Below are positions 24,842 through 32,479 of a stretch of 32,509 bases of DNA, piece by piece. This stretch comes from Flavobacteriales bacterium (GTDB taxonomy: Bacteria > Bacteroidota > Bacteroidia > NS11-12g > UBA955). The stretch lies in contig NSIB01000016.1 of assembly GCA_002737625.1 (NCBI GenBank), positions 1 through 32,509 of the forward strand, read 5' to 3'. The position numbers and the translations under genes are program-made. The notes beneath the pieces are model-generated. The model was given only the letters and a program-made list of their open reading frames with translations, did no database searches and was not told the DNA's origin. The stretch's first letter is position 1, and each line of letters starts with the position of its first letter.

Positions 24842-25942
24842 ATGGCAGACTCCAAGAAAGTAGAAGTATTGATTGTTGGAGCTGGAATCGCTGGAACTAC
24901 CTTGGCACTAGAATTACGCGCAAAGGGTGTCTCGATTCACCTGATCGACAACCAAGAACCAAACAGCAGTAGCCGCATTGCTGCAGGGCTAATAAACCCG
25001 ATCATTTCAAAAGGAATTCGCAAAACATGGCAATACAGTCAACTTTTCCCTGCAGTATTTGATTATTATCAACAATGGGAAAGAGAATTTGAGGATCGCT
25101 TTATATCCCGCTTCCCTTATTTGGTAATGCATGCCAATACGAATGAAAATAAACAATGGGAAAGACGGGCATTGGGCATTGAGTTGGCTGAATTGTTAGA
25201 AATCTCCAATTTTCATTGCCCCCAACTTATTCTTGATCGCCACCCCTATATCACAAAAGTAAACCACTGTGGAAGACTCGATGTTCAGAGATTTTTATTG
25301 GCTGCACAACATCGATTCATGGCATTGGAATCTTTTTGGGCGGAAGATTTTATTCACAATTCCTTATGCTGCAATTCGGAAAACAATTGGTGCTACAACA
25401 ATGTAGAAGCAAAGAAAGTGGTTTTTTGTGAAGGCATGGGCATTGTCAAGAATCCATGGTTCAACACGCTATTTTTCGACCCAACTGGCGGAGATATTCT
25501 TACTGTATATATTCCTGGATTAGATCCTGCGTTTATGTATAAAAAAAAGGCTTGGCTGATCCCAACAAGAGAACCCTTTCAATTCTTATTGGGCAACAAT
25601 TTTTTCAAAGATGATGGTCGTACTGAATCCCTTTCCATCGAGGCCGAGTCACTGATACGCTATGCCAAAGAAATCACTGGATTGCCCGTAACACTTTTAC
25701 AACATAAACGGGGAATTAGGCCAACAATACAAAACAGACGGCCTTATTTGGGCCAACACCCCAACAAAAACAATTTATTTGTGTATAACGGATTGGGTAG
25801 CAAAGGTGTTAGTCTCTGCAGTTGGTTGTCGCCAATGATGGCAAAGCACGTGGTCGATAAATCGGCCTTGCCAGTTGAATTAGATATCAATGGGTTTGAT
25901 TTTCATCAACAAATCGAAAAAACGCTTCAGGATTTTCAATGA
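24842..25942 (+). CDS. FAD-dependent oxidoreductase, DAO/DadA-like
   Basis: A 366-residue flavoprotein. The N-terminus carries the dinucleotide-binding motif VLIVGAGIAGTTLALELRAKG (GxGxxG at about 13-18), followed by the DAO-family IDNQEPNSSSRIAAGLINP segment. The C-terminal GIRPTIQNRRPYLGQHP and NGLGSKGVSLCSWLSPMMA form the second FAD-contacting part. The closest type is the amino-acid/glycine oxidase-like superfamily, but the substrate is unknown. The frame starts at TTG 24833; ATG 24842 gives the normal N-terminus. Its 3' end overlaps the convergent MerR-type regulator gene by 56 bp. It has its own -7 box. Confidence 0.85.
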   Translation: MADSKKVEVLIVGAGIAGTTLALELRAKGVSIHLIDNQEPNSSSRIAAGLINPIISKGIRKTWQYSQLFPAVFDYYQQWEREFEDRFISRFPYLVMHANTNENKQWERRALGIELAELLEISNFHCPQLILDRHPYITKVNHCGRLDVQRFLLAAQHRFMALESFWAEDFIHNSLCCNSENNWCYNNVEAKKVVFCEGMGIVKNPWFNTLFFDPTGGDILTVYIPGLDPAFMYKKKAWLIPTREPFQFLLGNNFFKDDGRTESLSIEAESLIRYAKEITGLPVTLLQHKRGIRPTIQNRRPYLGQHPNKNNLFVYNGLGSKGVSLCSWLSPMMAKHVVDKSALPVELDINGFDFHQQIEKTLQDFQ

Positions 25943-26852
25943 TAGCACAATTGGCTGCTAGGGTTAAATCGCGGCGTTTAACAACCTGCCCTCCTGTGAT
26001 TAAGATTTGAGAATTGGGAAAATTGCGGCTGAGCATATTGATGTATACCTCTAAAGGAAAATTGTTGTTTGCATTGCTGATAGAACAAAACAAAACGTCA
26101 GGAGATACCATTTTATAGACTTTGTTTAAATCATCAAGTGGTGTTGAAGATCCCAGAAAAGTTGCCTTTTGGCCTCGAGACTTCAATATGAAAGCGGCAA
26201 ACAACAAACTTAAATCATGGGTTTCTCCGCTGGGCAAAAACAACAGGTAATGTTTGGCAGCAGGTTTCTGAAATGCCGCAAGCTGATCAATGGATACATA
26301 CAATCGCTGTTTAATGATATTGGTCACAAAATGCTCGTGAGCAACATGAATAGATCCTCCCAACCACAATATTCCCAGATGTTGCATATAAGGGAAGATG
26401 ATTTCTATTGTCGTTTTCTCCATCCCCAAATTAAAAATACACATTGACAGTATTTTGTTAAATTCTATCTCATTAAAATCGAACATAGCAATGGACAATG
26501 CATTTATTTGGTGTTGATGGGTTGCGTTTTTTTGGGAAAATAGCAAAACTTTGTCTTGAACTTCTTGATGAGATAGTATTGCAATTTTGCCAATTTTTAC
26601 CCCATTGGCATTGAGCATAGACACATTGATCAAGTATTTGATATCTTTATCATCGTAATACCTGATGTTGGTTTCGGTCCGCTTTGGCGAAATAATTTTG
26701 TATCGTTGTTCCCAAATTCGCAGGGTAAAGGCCTTAATACCCGTTATTTTTTCTACATCGTTGATGAAATACTTTTCACGGTAATCTTTTTTTGACTTTT
26801 TCTTCGTTCGATTGTTAATGCTTATGGTATTTGTATTTTCAGTATCCTCCAT
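25887..26852 (-). CDS. MerR-family regulator with B12-binding domain (CarH/LitR-like)
   Basis: A 321-residue regulator. A MerR helix-turn-helix spans about residues 27-95 (YFINDVEKITGIKAFTLRIWEQRY, then NIRYYDDKDIKYL). A four-helix B12-cap domain spans about 115-190, and a cobalamin-binding Rossmann domain about 200-321. Two cobalamin-linked motifs are visible. W163-x9-E173-H174 exactly fits the Wx9EH light-sensing signature of CarH. E210-T211-H212-D213-L214-S215 is the DxHxxG-type loop holding the lower-axial His, with Glu for Asp and Ser for Gly. Such proteins bind adenosylcobalamin, repress in the dark and release DNA in light. The frame starts further upstream (26966), but that would cover the SDR gene; ATG 26852 lies 4 bp from the SDR start. 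N-terminal residues 1-27 are Lys/Asn-rich. Photosensing is inference. Confidence 0.85.
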   Translation of the reverse strand: MEDTENTNTISINNRTKKKSKKDYREKYFINDVEKITGIKAFTLRIWEQRYKIISPKRTETNIRYYDDKDIKYLINVSMLNANGVKIGKIAILSHQEVQDKVLLFSQKNATHQHQINALSIAMFDFNEIEFNKILSMCIFNLGMEKTTIEIIFPYMQHLGILWLGGSIHVAHEHFVTNIIKQRLYVSIDQLAAFQKPAAKHYLLFLPSGETHDLSLLFAAFILKSRGQKATFLGSSTPLDDLNKVYKMVSPDVLFCSISNANNNFPLEVYINMLSRNFPNSQILITGGQVVKRRDLTLAANCAIIENPEAFFRFVDENQTH

Positions 26853-26856
26853 ATTT

Positions 26857-27849
26857 ATGAAAATTGTTATAACAGGTGGCTCAGGATTGATAGGAAAATG
26901 TCTTTCTGAGCGATTACGGGCAAAAGGACATGCTGTTTTTGTCTTAATTCGTTCAAAGTTTAACAATTCGAACCAAAAAAATGTTTCCTTTACTGAAAAA
27001 AAACTTTTTTGGGAAAATGCCCATGAACTATCAAATGCAGATGTAATTGTTCATCTTGCAGGTGCCAGAATTTCTGATCGTTGGACAAAAAAACACAAAC
27101 AAGAGATTTTGCGAAGCCGCACCAGATCGACAGAAGCCCTCATTTTGGCTTGCAAAGCAGTAGAGCATCCTCCCAAACACATTGTTTCCATGAGTGGGAT
27201 AGGCTATTATTCCGACCCCTGCTTCAGTCCACAAATAGAAACCTCCCATCATGGATCTGGATTTTTAGCCGGGGTTTGTCTTGCTTGGGAAAATGCCCTG
27301 CATGTTGCGCATTTACCCTCTTCAAAAATCAGTATTGTTCGGACAGGTCTGGTATTGTCTAATGACAGTAAAATTATAAATGCCAGTGCCTCACAATTTT
27401 ATATTTGCGGAATGGTTGGAAGCGTAGGAAATAAAAATGCGCTGTGGAGTTGGATTCATATTCATGACCTCTGCAACATTTTTAGTGGGTTAATAGAAAA
27501 TACCATTGCACCAGGAATTTACAATGCAGTGGCTCCAACACCTTGTTCTCAAGGAGAATTTGGATTGGCTTATGAGCGATTTCCCAAAAAATTAAATACC
27601 TACGTTCTCCATTACTGGATTCAAAACGCACTGGCCAATTTAATACAGAGAATGGTCCATGCTATCGGTTTAAAATGGCGACCCACCCTACCCGGATGGC
27701 TGCTCAGATGCTTTTGGGGAGAAAAAACAGTTATCGCCTTAACCAATCAAAATGTGAGTGCAAAAAAACTATTGGACACCGGATTTTGTTTTCAATACGA
27801 TACCATTGAAAAATCCTTAGAACACCTCTCTAAAAATCCAACAATATGA
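26857..27849 (+). CDS. TIGR01777-family SDR epimerase
   Basis: A 330-residue NAD(P)-binding protein of the extended SDR group. The N-terminus MKIVITGGSGLIGKCLSERL contains GGxGxxG (7-13). HLAGARISDRWTKKHKQEILRSR and the SGIGYYSDP stretch (YxxxK-like region absent) follow. The C-terminal DUF1731 region contains PGWLLRCFWGE and LLDTGFCFQYDTIEKSLEHL. This TIGR01777 family is frequently encoded near photolyase and MerR-B12 genes. Its reaction is unknown. The start ATG at 26857 leaves only 4 bp to the divergent regulator start. The photolyase start overlaps its stop by 4 bp, so both are probably one transcript. A palindrome TGTTATAACA lies in codons 4-6. Confidence 0.88.
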   Translation: MKIVITGGSGLIGKCLSERLRAKGHAVFVLIRSKFNNSNQKNVSFTEKKLFWENAHELSNADVIVHLAGARISDRWTKKHKQEILRSRTRSTEALILACKAVEHPPKHIVSMSGIGYYSDPCFSPQIETSHHGSGFLAGVCLAWENALHVAHLPSSKISIVRTGLVLSNDSKIINASASQFYICGMVGSVGNKNALWSWIHIHDLCNIFSGLIENTIAPGIYNAVAPTPCSQGEFGLAYERFPKKLNTYVLHYWIQNALANLIQRMVHAIGLKWRPTLPGWLLRCFWGEKTVIALTNQNVSAKKLLDTGFCFQYDTIEKSLEHLSKNPTI

Positions 27850-29177
27850 ACAAACAACCCATACACTATTTTTGGATGCGGCGAGATTTGCGTCTATTCG
27901 ACAACCATGGTCTTTACAAAGCCTTGAAACAATTTAACCGTGTGCGCTGTGTCTTTATATTTGATACCAATATCCTCAATACACTACCGAATCCAAACGA
28001 TGCAAGACTGCAATTCATTCACCAAGAAATCGCTCAACTGAAAAAAAATCTTCGAGGGGATGAACAATCCGGCATTGGAAGCGATATCGAGGTTTGGCAT
28101 GGAGATCCCATTTTTTTGTGGCGTGAGCGACTTAAAAAAAATGACATCGGGGCCTTGTATTGTAACCATGACTACGAGGAATATGGTGTCGGTCGAGATG
28201 CCCAGGTAAAACAACTATGCGAATCTGTTGGGGTTTGTTTCGAAACGTTTAAAGACCTATGTGTATTCGAAAAGAATGAAGTTGTAAAAGCAGACGGGAC
28301 ACCCTATACCGTCTTTACGCCTTACAGTAGAACATGGCTCGCCCATTTGGAACAAAATCCAATACAATACTATCCGTCTGAAAATTGTTTAGAGAATATG
28401 GACAAATTTTCAGCAGAAGCAATCCCTACATTGGCGTTAATGGGGTTTAATTCCTTTGATTTTACATACCCAGATCGACGTGTGTCACAAAAAACATTGC
28501 GCGATTATCAGGGAAAAAGAAATTTTCCAGGCATGGGTGGAACAAGTAAATTGGGTATACATTTTCGATTTGGAACCATCAGTATTCGCCAAGAACTAAC
28601 ATCTGCAATGCCACACAGCACAATCTTTATAAATGAACTCATTTGGCGAGACTTTTACCAGCAAATTTTATGGCATTTCCCCCATGTAAAACACGGTGCT
28701 TTCAAACCCAAATATGCCCGTATTGAGTGGAAAAACGACGAAGAGGATTTTGAAAAATGGAAAAATGGTATGACGGGTTATCCCATCGTCGATGCAGGAA
28801 TGCGTGAGCTAAACAAAACAGGATTTATGCACAACCGTGTCCGAATGATTGTTGCGAGTTTTCTCTGCAAGCATCTCTTGGTTGATTGGCGTTGGGGAGA
28901 GGCCTATTTTGCAGAAAAACTCCTCGATTTTGAGTTGGCGAGCAACAACGGTGGTTGGCAATGGGCCGCAGGCTCTGGCGTAGATGCTGCTCCCTATTTT
29001 CGGGTATTTAATCCGACATTACAAACAGAAAAATTTGACAAGCACTGGGATTATATCAAACAATGGGTACCCGAAGTATTAAGTTCTCAATATCCTCCAC
29101 CCATGGTAGATCATGCCTTTGCCCGCAAAAGATGTTTGGAAACATATGGTGCGGCATTAAATTCTATTATTTTTTAA
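27846..29177 (+). CDS. phrB: Class I CPD deoxyribodipyrimidine photolyase
   Basis: A 443-residue flavoprotein that repairs UV-induced cyclobutane pyrimidine dimers using light. The N-terminal antenna domain begins [17 protein letters not shown]. The FAD-binding domain spans about 190-440. It has [34 protein letters not shown], the stretch [21 protein letters not shown], and [24 protein letters not shown], which closely parallel the E. coli PhrB repair-enzyme pattern, including Trp of the electron-transfer chain. This argues for class I photolyase rather than DASH cryptochrome. The start overlaps the SDR stop by 4 bp. Its stop overlaps the convergent prfB stop region by 11 bp. The antenna cofactor cannot be read from sequence by eye. 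Confidence 0.93.
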   Translation: MNKQPIHYFWMRRDLRLFDNHGLYKALKQFNRVRCVFIFDTNILNTLPNPNDARLQFIHQEIAQLKKNLRGDEQSGIGSDIEVWHGDPIFLWRERLKKNDIGALYCNHDYEEYGVGRDAQVKQLCESVGVCFETFKDLCVFEKNEVVKADGTPYTVFTPYSRTWLAHLEQNPIQYYPSENCLENMDKFSAEAIPTLALMGFNSFDFTYPDRRVSQKTLRDYQGKRNFPGMGGTSKLGIHFRFGTISIRQELTSAMPHSTIFINELIWRDFYQQILWHFPHVKHGAFKPKYARIEWKNDEEDFEKWKNGMTGYPIVDAGMRELNKTGFMHNRVRMIVASFLCKHLLVDWRWGEAYFAEKLLDFELASNNGGWQWAAGSGVDAAPYFRVFNPTLQTEKFDKHWDYIKQWVPEVLSSQYPPPMVDHAFARKRCLETYGAALNSIIF

Positions 29178-30265
29178 GTTCTCCTCCGCTGGCAGCCAAC
29201 AGATAACTTTTGATAAACGGCCATAAATCGCCATCCATCACGGCAGCAACATTGCTCGTTTCTTCTCCAGTTCTCACGTCTTTTACCAATTTGTAGGGAT
29301 GGAAAACATAATTTCGAATTTGCGAACCCCATTCGATTTTCATTTTGCCATCCTCAATTTCTGCACGCGCGGCATTTCGTTTGGATAGTTCTAATTCGTA
29401 GAGCCTCGATTTCAGCATTTGCATTGCACGTTCTCTGTTCCCAAGCTGACTTCTATCTACCTGACAAACCACCACGATCCCTGTAGGCGTATGGGTTAAT
29501 TGAACTTTCGTTTCTACCTTGTTCACATTTTGGCCACCTGCGCCCCCCGACCTGCTGGTATGCAACTCCACATCTTGGGGCTTGATTTCGATGTGTATCG
29601 TATCATCAACCAATGGATAAACATACACACTTACAAAGGAAGTATGGCGACGCGCGTTGGAATCAAAAGGCGAAATCCGAACCATCCGGTGCACACCATT
29701 TTCGCCTTTCAAAAAACCAAAGGCAAACTCACCGCGAAACTCAATGGAAACGCTTTTAACACCGGCCACCTCACCATCCTGTTTGTCGAGTTCTGTAAGG
29801 GTAAATTTGTTTTTCTCTCCCCACATGGCATACATTCGAAGCAACATTTCTGCCCAATCGCAACTTTCTGTTCCACCAGCGCCGGCATTGATCTCCAACA
29901 CACAACCCAAGTGGTCTTCTTCATTTTGGAGCATATTTTTAAACTCTAGGTCCTCGACCAATTGGACAAGCTTGAGAAAATGTCCATGCACCTCTTCGGA
30001 GGTGGCCTCCCCCATTTCTTGAAATTCTACCAATACTTCTATATCGTCTATAGAGGAAACAATTGAACCGAAGGCCTCCGTCCATGTTTTTTTATCAACA
30101 ATTTTTTTAAGATGCCCTTCGGCTTTCTTTGGATCATCCCAGAACTTGGGGTCCAGGGTTTGTTCCTCTTGATCGGCTATTTCTGCCAGTTTTCTGTCGA
30201 CGTCAAAGATACCTCCTCAAAGCCTCTACACGGCCTTTTAAATCCTTAAATTGATCGTTATTCAT
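29167..30265 (-). CDS. prfB: Peptide chain release factor RF2 with programmed +1 frameshift
   Basis: RF2 releases peptides at UGA and UAA. The gene needs a frameshift. Twenty codons from ATG 30265 end at CTT TGA (30208-30203). Skipping the T at 30205 continues in the +1 frame from GAC at 30204 to the stop at 29167, giving a 365-residue protein, the same length as in E. coli. The stop-recognition tripeptide SPF (in [12 protein letters not shown]) is the RF2 form, and [13 protein letters not shown] contains the catalytic GGQ. The 3' end overlaps the convergent photolyase gene by 11 bp. A TAGCTTTG box ends 5 nt before the ATG. Annotation tools often report only the second frame beginning near 30033 and lose the first 77 residues. 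Confidence 0.97.
30202..30217 (-). promoter_or_regulatory. prfB programmed +1 frameshift site
   Basis: Minus strand: AGGAGG (30217-30212), 3 nt, then CTT TGA C (30208-30202). A Shine-Dalgarno-like element, a slippery Leu codon and an in-frame UGA followed by C are the full canonical set for RF2 autoregulation. Confidence 0.95.
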
Positions 30266-30270
30266 GGCTA

Positions 30271-30278
30271 CAAAGCTA
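30271..30278 (-). promoter_or_regulatory. Putative -7 box for prfB
   Basis: TAGCTTTG on the minus strand matches TAnnTTTG and ends 5 nt before the prfB ATG, predicting a leaderless or near-leaderless mRNA. A TTG lies 14 nt upstream, which is short for a -33 element. Confidence 0.45.
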
Positions 30279-30367
30279 GGGGTTTTGGCCGACAATTTTT
30301 AGCAGTAAGATGGGTTTCTAAGACAAAAAACCCCGTTTTTATTGCTATTGTTTTCAGATTTTGTTTT

Positions 30368-30392
30368 TCAGAACTCACACACAGAATTCTGA
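30368..30392 (-). other. Inverted repeat downstream of the nitrilase gene, possible 3' hairpin
   Basis: Minus strand: TCAGAATTC, a 7-nt loop and GAGTTCTGA form a 9-bp stem with one G-U wobble, about 25 bp after the nitrilase stop. No U-run follows directly, though an AT-rich tract with a small A5C/GT5 hairpin occurs about 30 bp on. It may be a transcript end. Confidence 0.3.
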
Positions 30393-30416
30393 TAGCGGGT
30401 TTGCTAGGGTATATTA

Positions 30417-31208
30417 TCATTCACAGAAATGAGAACCCCCGCGGGCATCCTTTAAAAAAGGAAATTTCGATCGAAACTGCGATAAGGGCTCCATTTCCAA
30501 TACTATCTTAGATACCCCTTCTGTTTGATTGGGCTCATGTAAATACAACCCAGAAAAATCAATTGCTTGAGAATGACCATTGTGTTCGATGCCGTTTCCA
30601 TCAATACCCAAACGATTAACCCCCAACGTATACGCTTGATTTTCAATTGCCCTTGCGATCAGCAAGGCATCCCATGCCCCAATCCGCGAAATGGGCCAAT
30701 TGGCGACAAATAACAAAATATGAGGTGCCTTATCTTGCGAACTATTCAACATGGTATCGCGCATGGATTCTGGGAAACGTAAATCAAAACAAATAAAAGG
30801 GGCAATGCGCCACCCATTGTATTCAACTATACAGTTTCGATCTCCTGCAGTATAATGCGATGGCTCATCGCCAAATGAAAAAAGGTATTTTTTATCATAT
30901 TGCCCATAAATTTCACCCTTGTATACAGCAAAAAAACGATTGAAATATTTGCCATCTTCTTGAATGGAAAGGCTTCCACATATCATTCGATCATGGCTAA
31001 GTGCACGCATCCACTGCAAGGATTCACCCTGCATTGTTTCAGCATGTAAAGCGGGATTCATGGTAAATCCAGTAGAAAACATCTCTGGCAAAACCACAAG
31101 GCTATTGGGAAGTGTTTGGGAAATTGCGAGTTCCAATCGGGCGAGGTTTGCCTTTGGGTTTTCCCATTCAATATGGGTTTGAACCAAGTAAACCGTTAAA
31201 GTCTGCAT
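30417..31208 (-). CDS. Nitrilase-superfamily amidase, omega-amidase (YafV)-like
   Basis: A 263-residue carbon-nitrogen hydrolase with an intact catalytic triad: Glu42 (LVVLPEMFSTGFT), Lys106 (YDKKYLFSFGDEP) and Cys140 (APFICFDLRFPE). The TGFTMNP and SFGDEPSHYTAG stretches are characteristic of the YafV/omega-amidase branch, which hydrolyses alpha-ketoglutaramate and related omega-amides. Its start overlaps the upstream aminotransferase end by 13 bp. That pairing fits the glutamine transaminase-omega-amidase (glutaminase II) pathway, or methionine salvage, in which ketomethylthiobutyrate is transaminated with glutamine and the product is deamidated. Confidence 0.88.
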   Translation of the reverse strand: MQTLTVYLVQTHIEWENPKANLARLELAISQTLPNSLVVLPEMFSTGFTMNPALHAETMQGESLQWMRALSHDRMICGSLSIQEDGKYFNRFFAVYKGEIYGQYDKKYLFSFGDEPSHYTAGDRNCIVEYNGWRIAPFICFDLRFPESMRDTMLNSSQDKAPHILLFVANWPISRIGAWDALLIARAIENQAYTLGVNRLGIDGNGIEHNGHSQAIDFSGLYLHEPNQTEGVSKIVLEMEPLSQFRSKFPFLKDARGGSHFCE

Positions 31209-32341
31209 AATATTTCTGCACTTTTAAGCAATGTATCGGCATGTTTGGCAAAGCAAAACCGCAGCAATTTTTGATCTGGAGGGGATGTTTGATAAAAAGC
31301 ACTCACGGGTATCCCCGCCACTTTGTGTTTGGTGGTAATTTCTTTGGCAAACTCCATATCGTTTAACCCTGAAATCGCACTGTATTCTACAATTTGAAAA
31401 TAGGCTCCATCGCAGGGTAACAGGGTAAATCTCGAACTGCGCATGGCATTGGCAAATATATCTCGTTTTTCTTGCAAAAGCGTTTTAACCGACGATTCAT
31501 AATTTGGGTATTCGCACATAAACTCTGCGGCTGCCCACTGCATGGGAGTATTGGCAGAAAATGCCATAAACTGATAGACTTTGCGAATTTCTGTGGTAAT
31601 GGTTTCTGATGCGCAGATATATCCCAATTTCCATCCAGTTGCATGAAATGTTTTACCAAACGAAGAAATAGCAATACTGCGATTGGAAAGACTGGGAATT
31701 TCGAGAACAGAAATATGCTTATATGGGTCAAAAACCATGTGTTCGTATACTTCGTCACTCAATACCATTGCATCTGAATTCGAAAGCAAATTGGCCAATT
31801 GGTCCCAATCCTCCCGAGAAAAGATGCGGCCCATGGGATTGTGGGGAGTATTGATAAGTATCAATTTGGTTTTGTGATTGATTAGTTCTTCGATGCGATC
31901 CCACGGCATAGAAAAATCTGCAGGATTTAATGCAATGCGAATTGGCCTTCCTCCCGCCAAAATGACAGCGGGGGCATAACTGTCGTAGGAAGGATCAAAA
32001 AGTATCACTTCATCACCCGGGTGAACCAATGCCTGAATACAAACAAATAATCCGGCAGTTGCGCCAGGAACGATGGTTATTTCGGTAATAGGATTGGCTT
32101 GAAAACCCCTCCATTGAGCAATTCTCATAGACAATATTTCTCTCAAAGACAGAATCCCAGGCATCGGAGCATACTGGTTTTTACCCCCCTCTAAAGCTTC
32201 CTTTACTTTCTCGAGCAAAGCCAATGGAGGATTGAATTCGGGGAATCCTTGTGAAAGATTGATTGCATTGTTTTCTTGGGCCAGAGAGGACATCACTGTA
32301 AATATGGATGCCGGTTGTTTAGGCAGTTTGGTTCTCAACAC
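31196..32341 (-). CDS. PLP-dependent aminotransferase, methionine/glutamine (YbdL, kynurenine) type
   Basis: A 381-residue fold-type I aminotransferase of the class I/II family. The PLP lysine is Lys230 in SSFGKTFHATGWKLGY. NTPHNPMGR (residues 164-172), SDEVYEHMVF and the N-terminal SQGFPEF (30-36) are the signature of the methionine aminotransferase YbdL and kynurenine aminotransferase group. The start is GTG at 32341, or TTG one codon later; the N-terminus LRTKLPKQPASIFTVMS fits the family. A TAAATTTG box ends 4 nt before the GTG. The omega-amidase gene overlaps its 3' end, indicating a shared transamination-deamidation step. The gene is divergent from the tRNA gene. Confidence 0.9.
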   Translation of the reverse strand: MLRTKLPKQPASIFTVMSSLAQENNAINLSQGFPEFNPPLALLEKVKEALEGGKNQYAPMPGILSLREILSMRIAQWRGFQANPITEITIVPGATAGLFVCIQALVHPGDEVILFDPSYDSYAPAVILAGGRPIRIALNPADFSMPWDRIEELINHKTKLILINTPHNPMGRIFSREDWDQLANLLSNSDAMVLSDEVYEHMVFDPYKHISVLEIPSLSNRSIAISSFGKTFHATGWKLGYICASETITTEIRKVYQFMAFSANTPMQWAAAEFMCEYPNYESSVKTLLQEKRDIFANAMRSSRFTLLPCDGAYFQIVEYSAISGLNDMEFAKEITTKHKVAGIPVSAFYQTSPPDQKLLRFCFAKHADTLLKSAEILCRL

Positions 32342-32345
32342 AGAA

Positions 32346-32353
32346 CAAATTTA
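32346..32353 (-). promoter_or_regulatory. Putative -7 box for the aminotransferase gene
   Basis: TAAATTTG on the minus strand matches TAnnTTTG and ends 4 nt before the GTG start. No -33 element is obvious. Confidence 0.4.
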
Positions 32354-32385
32354 ATACCTGCCACGATTGAATGATAAAAAACAAT

Positions 32386-32393
32386 TAGTTTTG
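32386..32393 (+). promoter_or_regulatory. Putative -7 box of the tRNA gene
   Basis: TAGTTTTG matches TAnnTTTG and ends 9 nt before the first base of the tRNA. TTG at 32367-32369 is 16 nt upstream. Confidence 0.6.
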
Positions 32394-32402
32394 CAGCCCT
32401 CA

Positions 32403-32477
32403 GGGCCCTTAGCTCAGCTGGTTAGTAGCACCTGACTCATAATCAGGGGGTCGCTGGTTCGAACCCAGCAGGGCCCA
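32403..32477 (+). tRNA. tRNA with anticodon CAT (Ile2 or elongator Met)
   Basis: A 75-nt cloverleaf. The acceptor stem GGGCCCT pairs fully with AGGGCCC, with discriminator A. The anticodon stem CCTGA/TCAGG encloses loop CTCATAA, with anticodon CAT at 32438-32440. The T-arm is GCTGG-TTCGAAC-CCAGC. The D-stem has three good pairs and one C-T mismatch (32415 and 32426). The CCA end is not encoded. The first base pair is G-C, so it is not an initiator tRNA. The TTAGCTCAG start, GGTCGCTGG region and GACTCATAATC loop recall E. coli tRNA-Ile2, which has lysidine at position 34. An elongator Met remains possible. Confidence 0.9.
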
Positions 32478-32479
32478 CA

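Noticed and set aside
30033-30265. A disrupted prfB (internal TGA suggesting a pseudogene or sequencing error)
   Set aside because: The TGA sits in the exact canonical RF2 frameshift context with AGGAGG at the correct spacing, and the shifted frame is intact.
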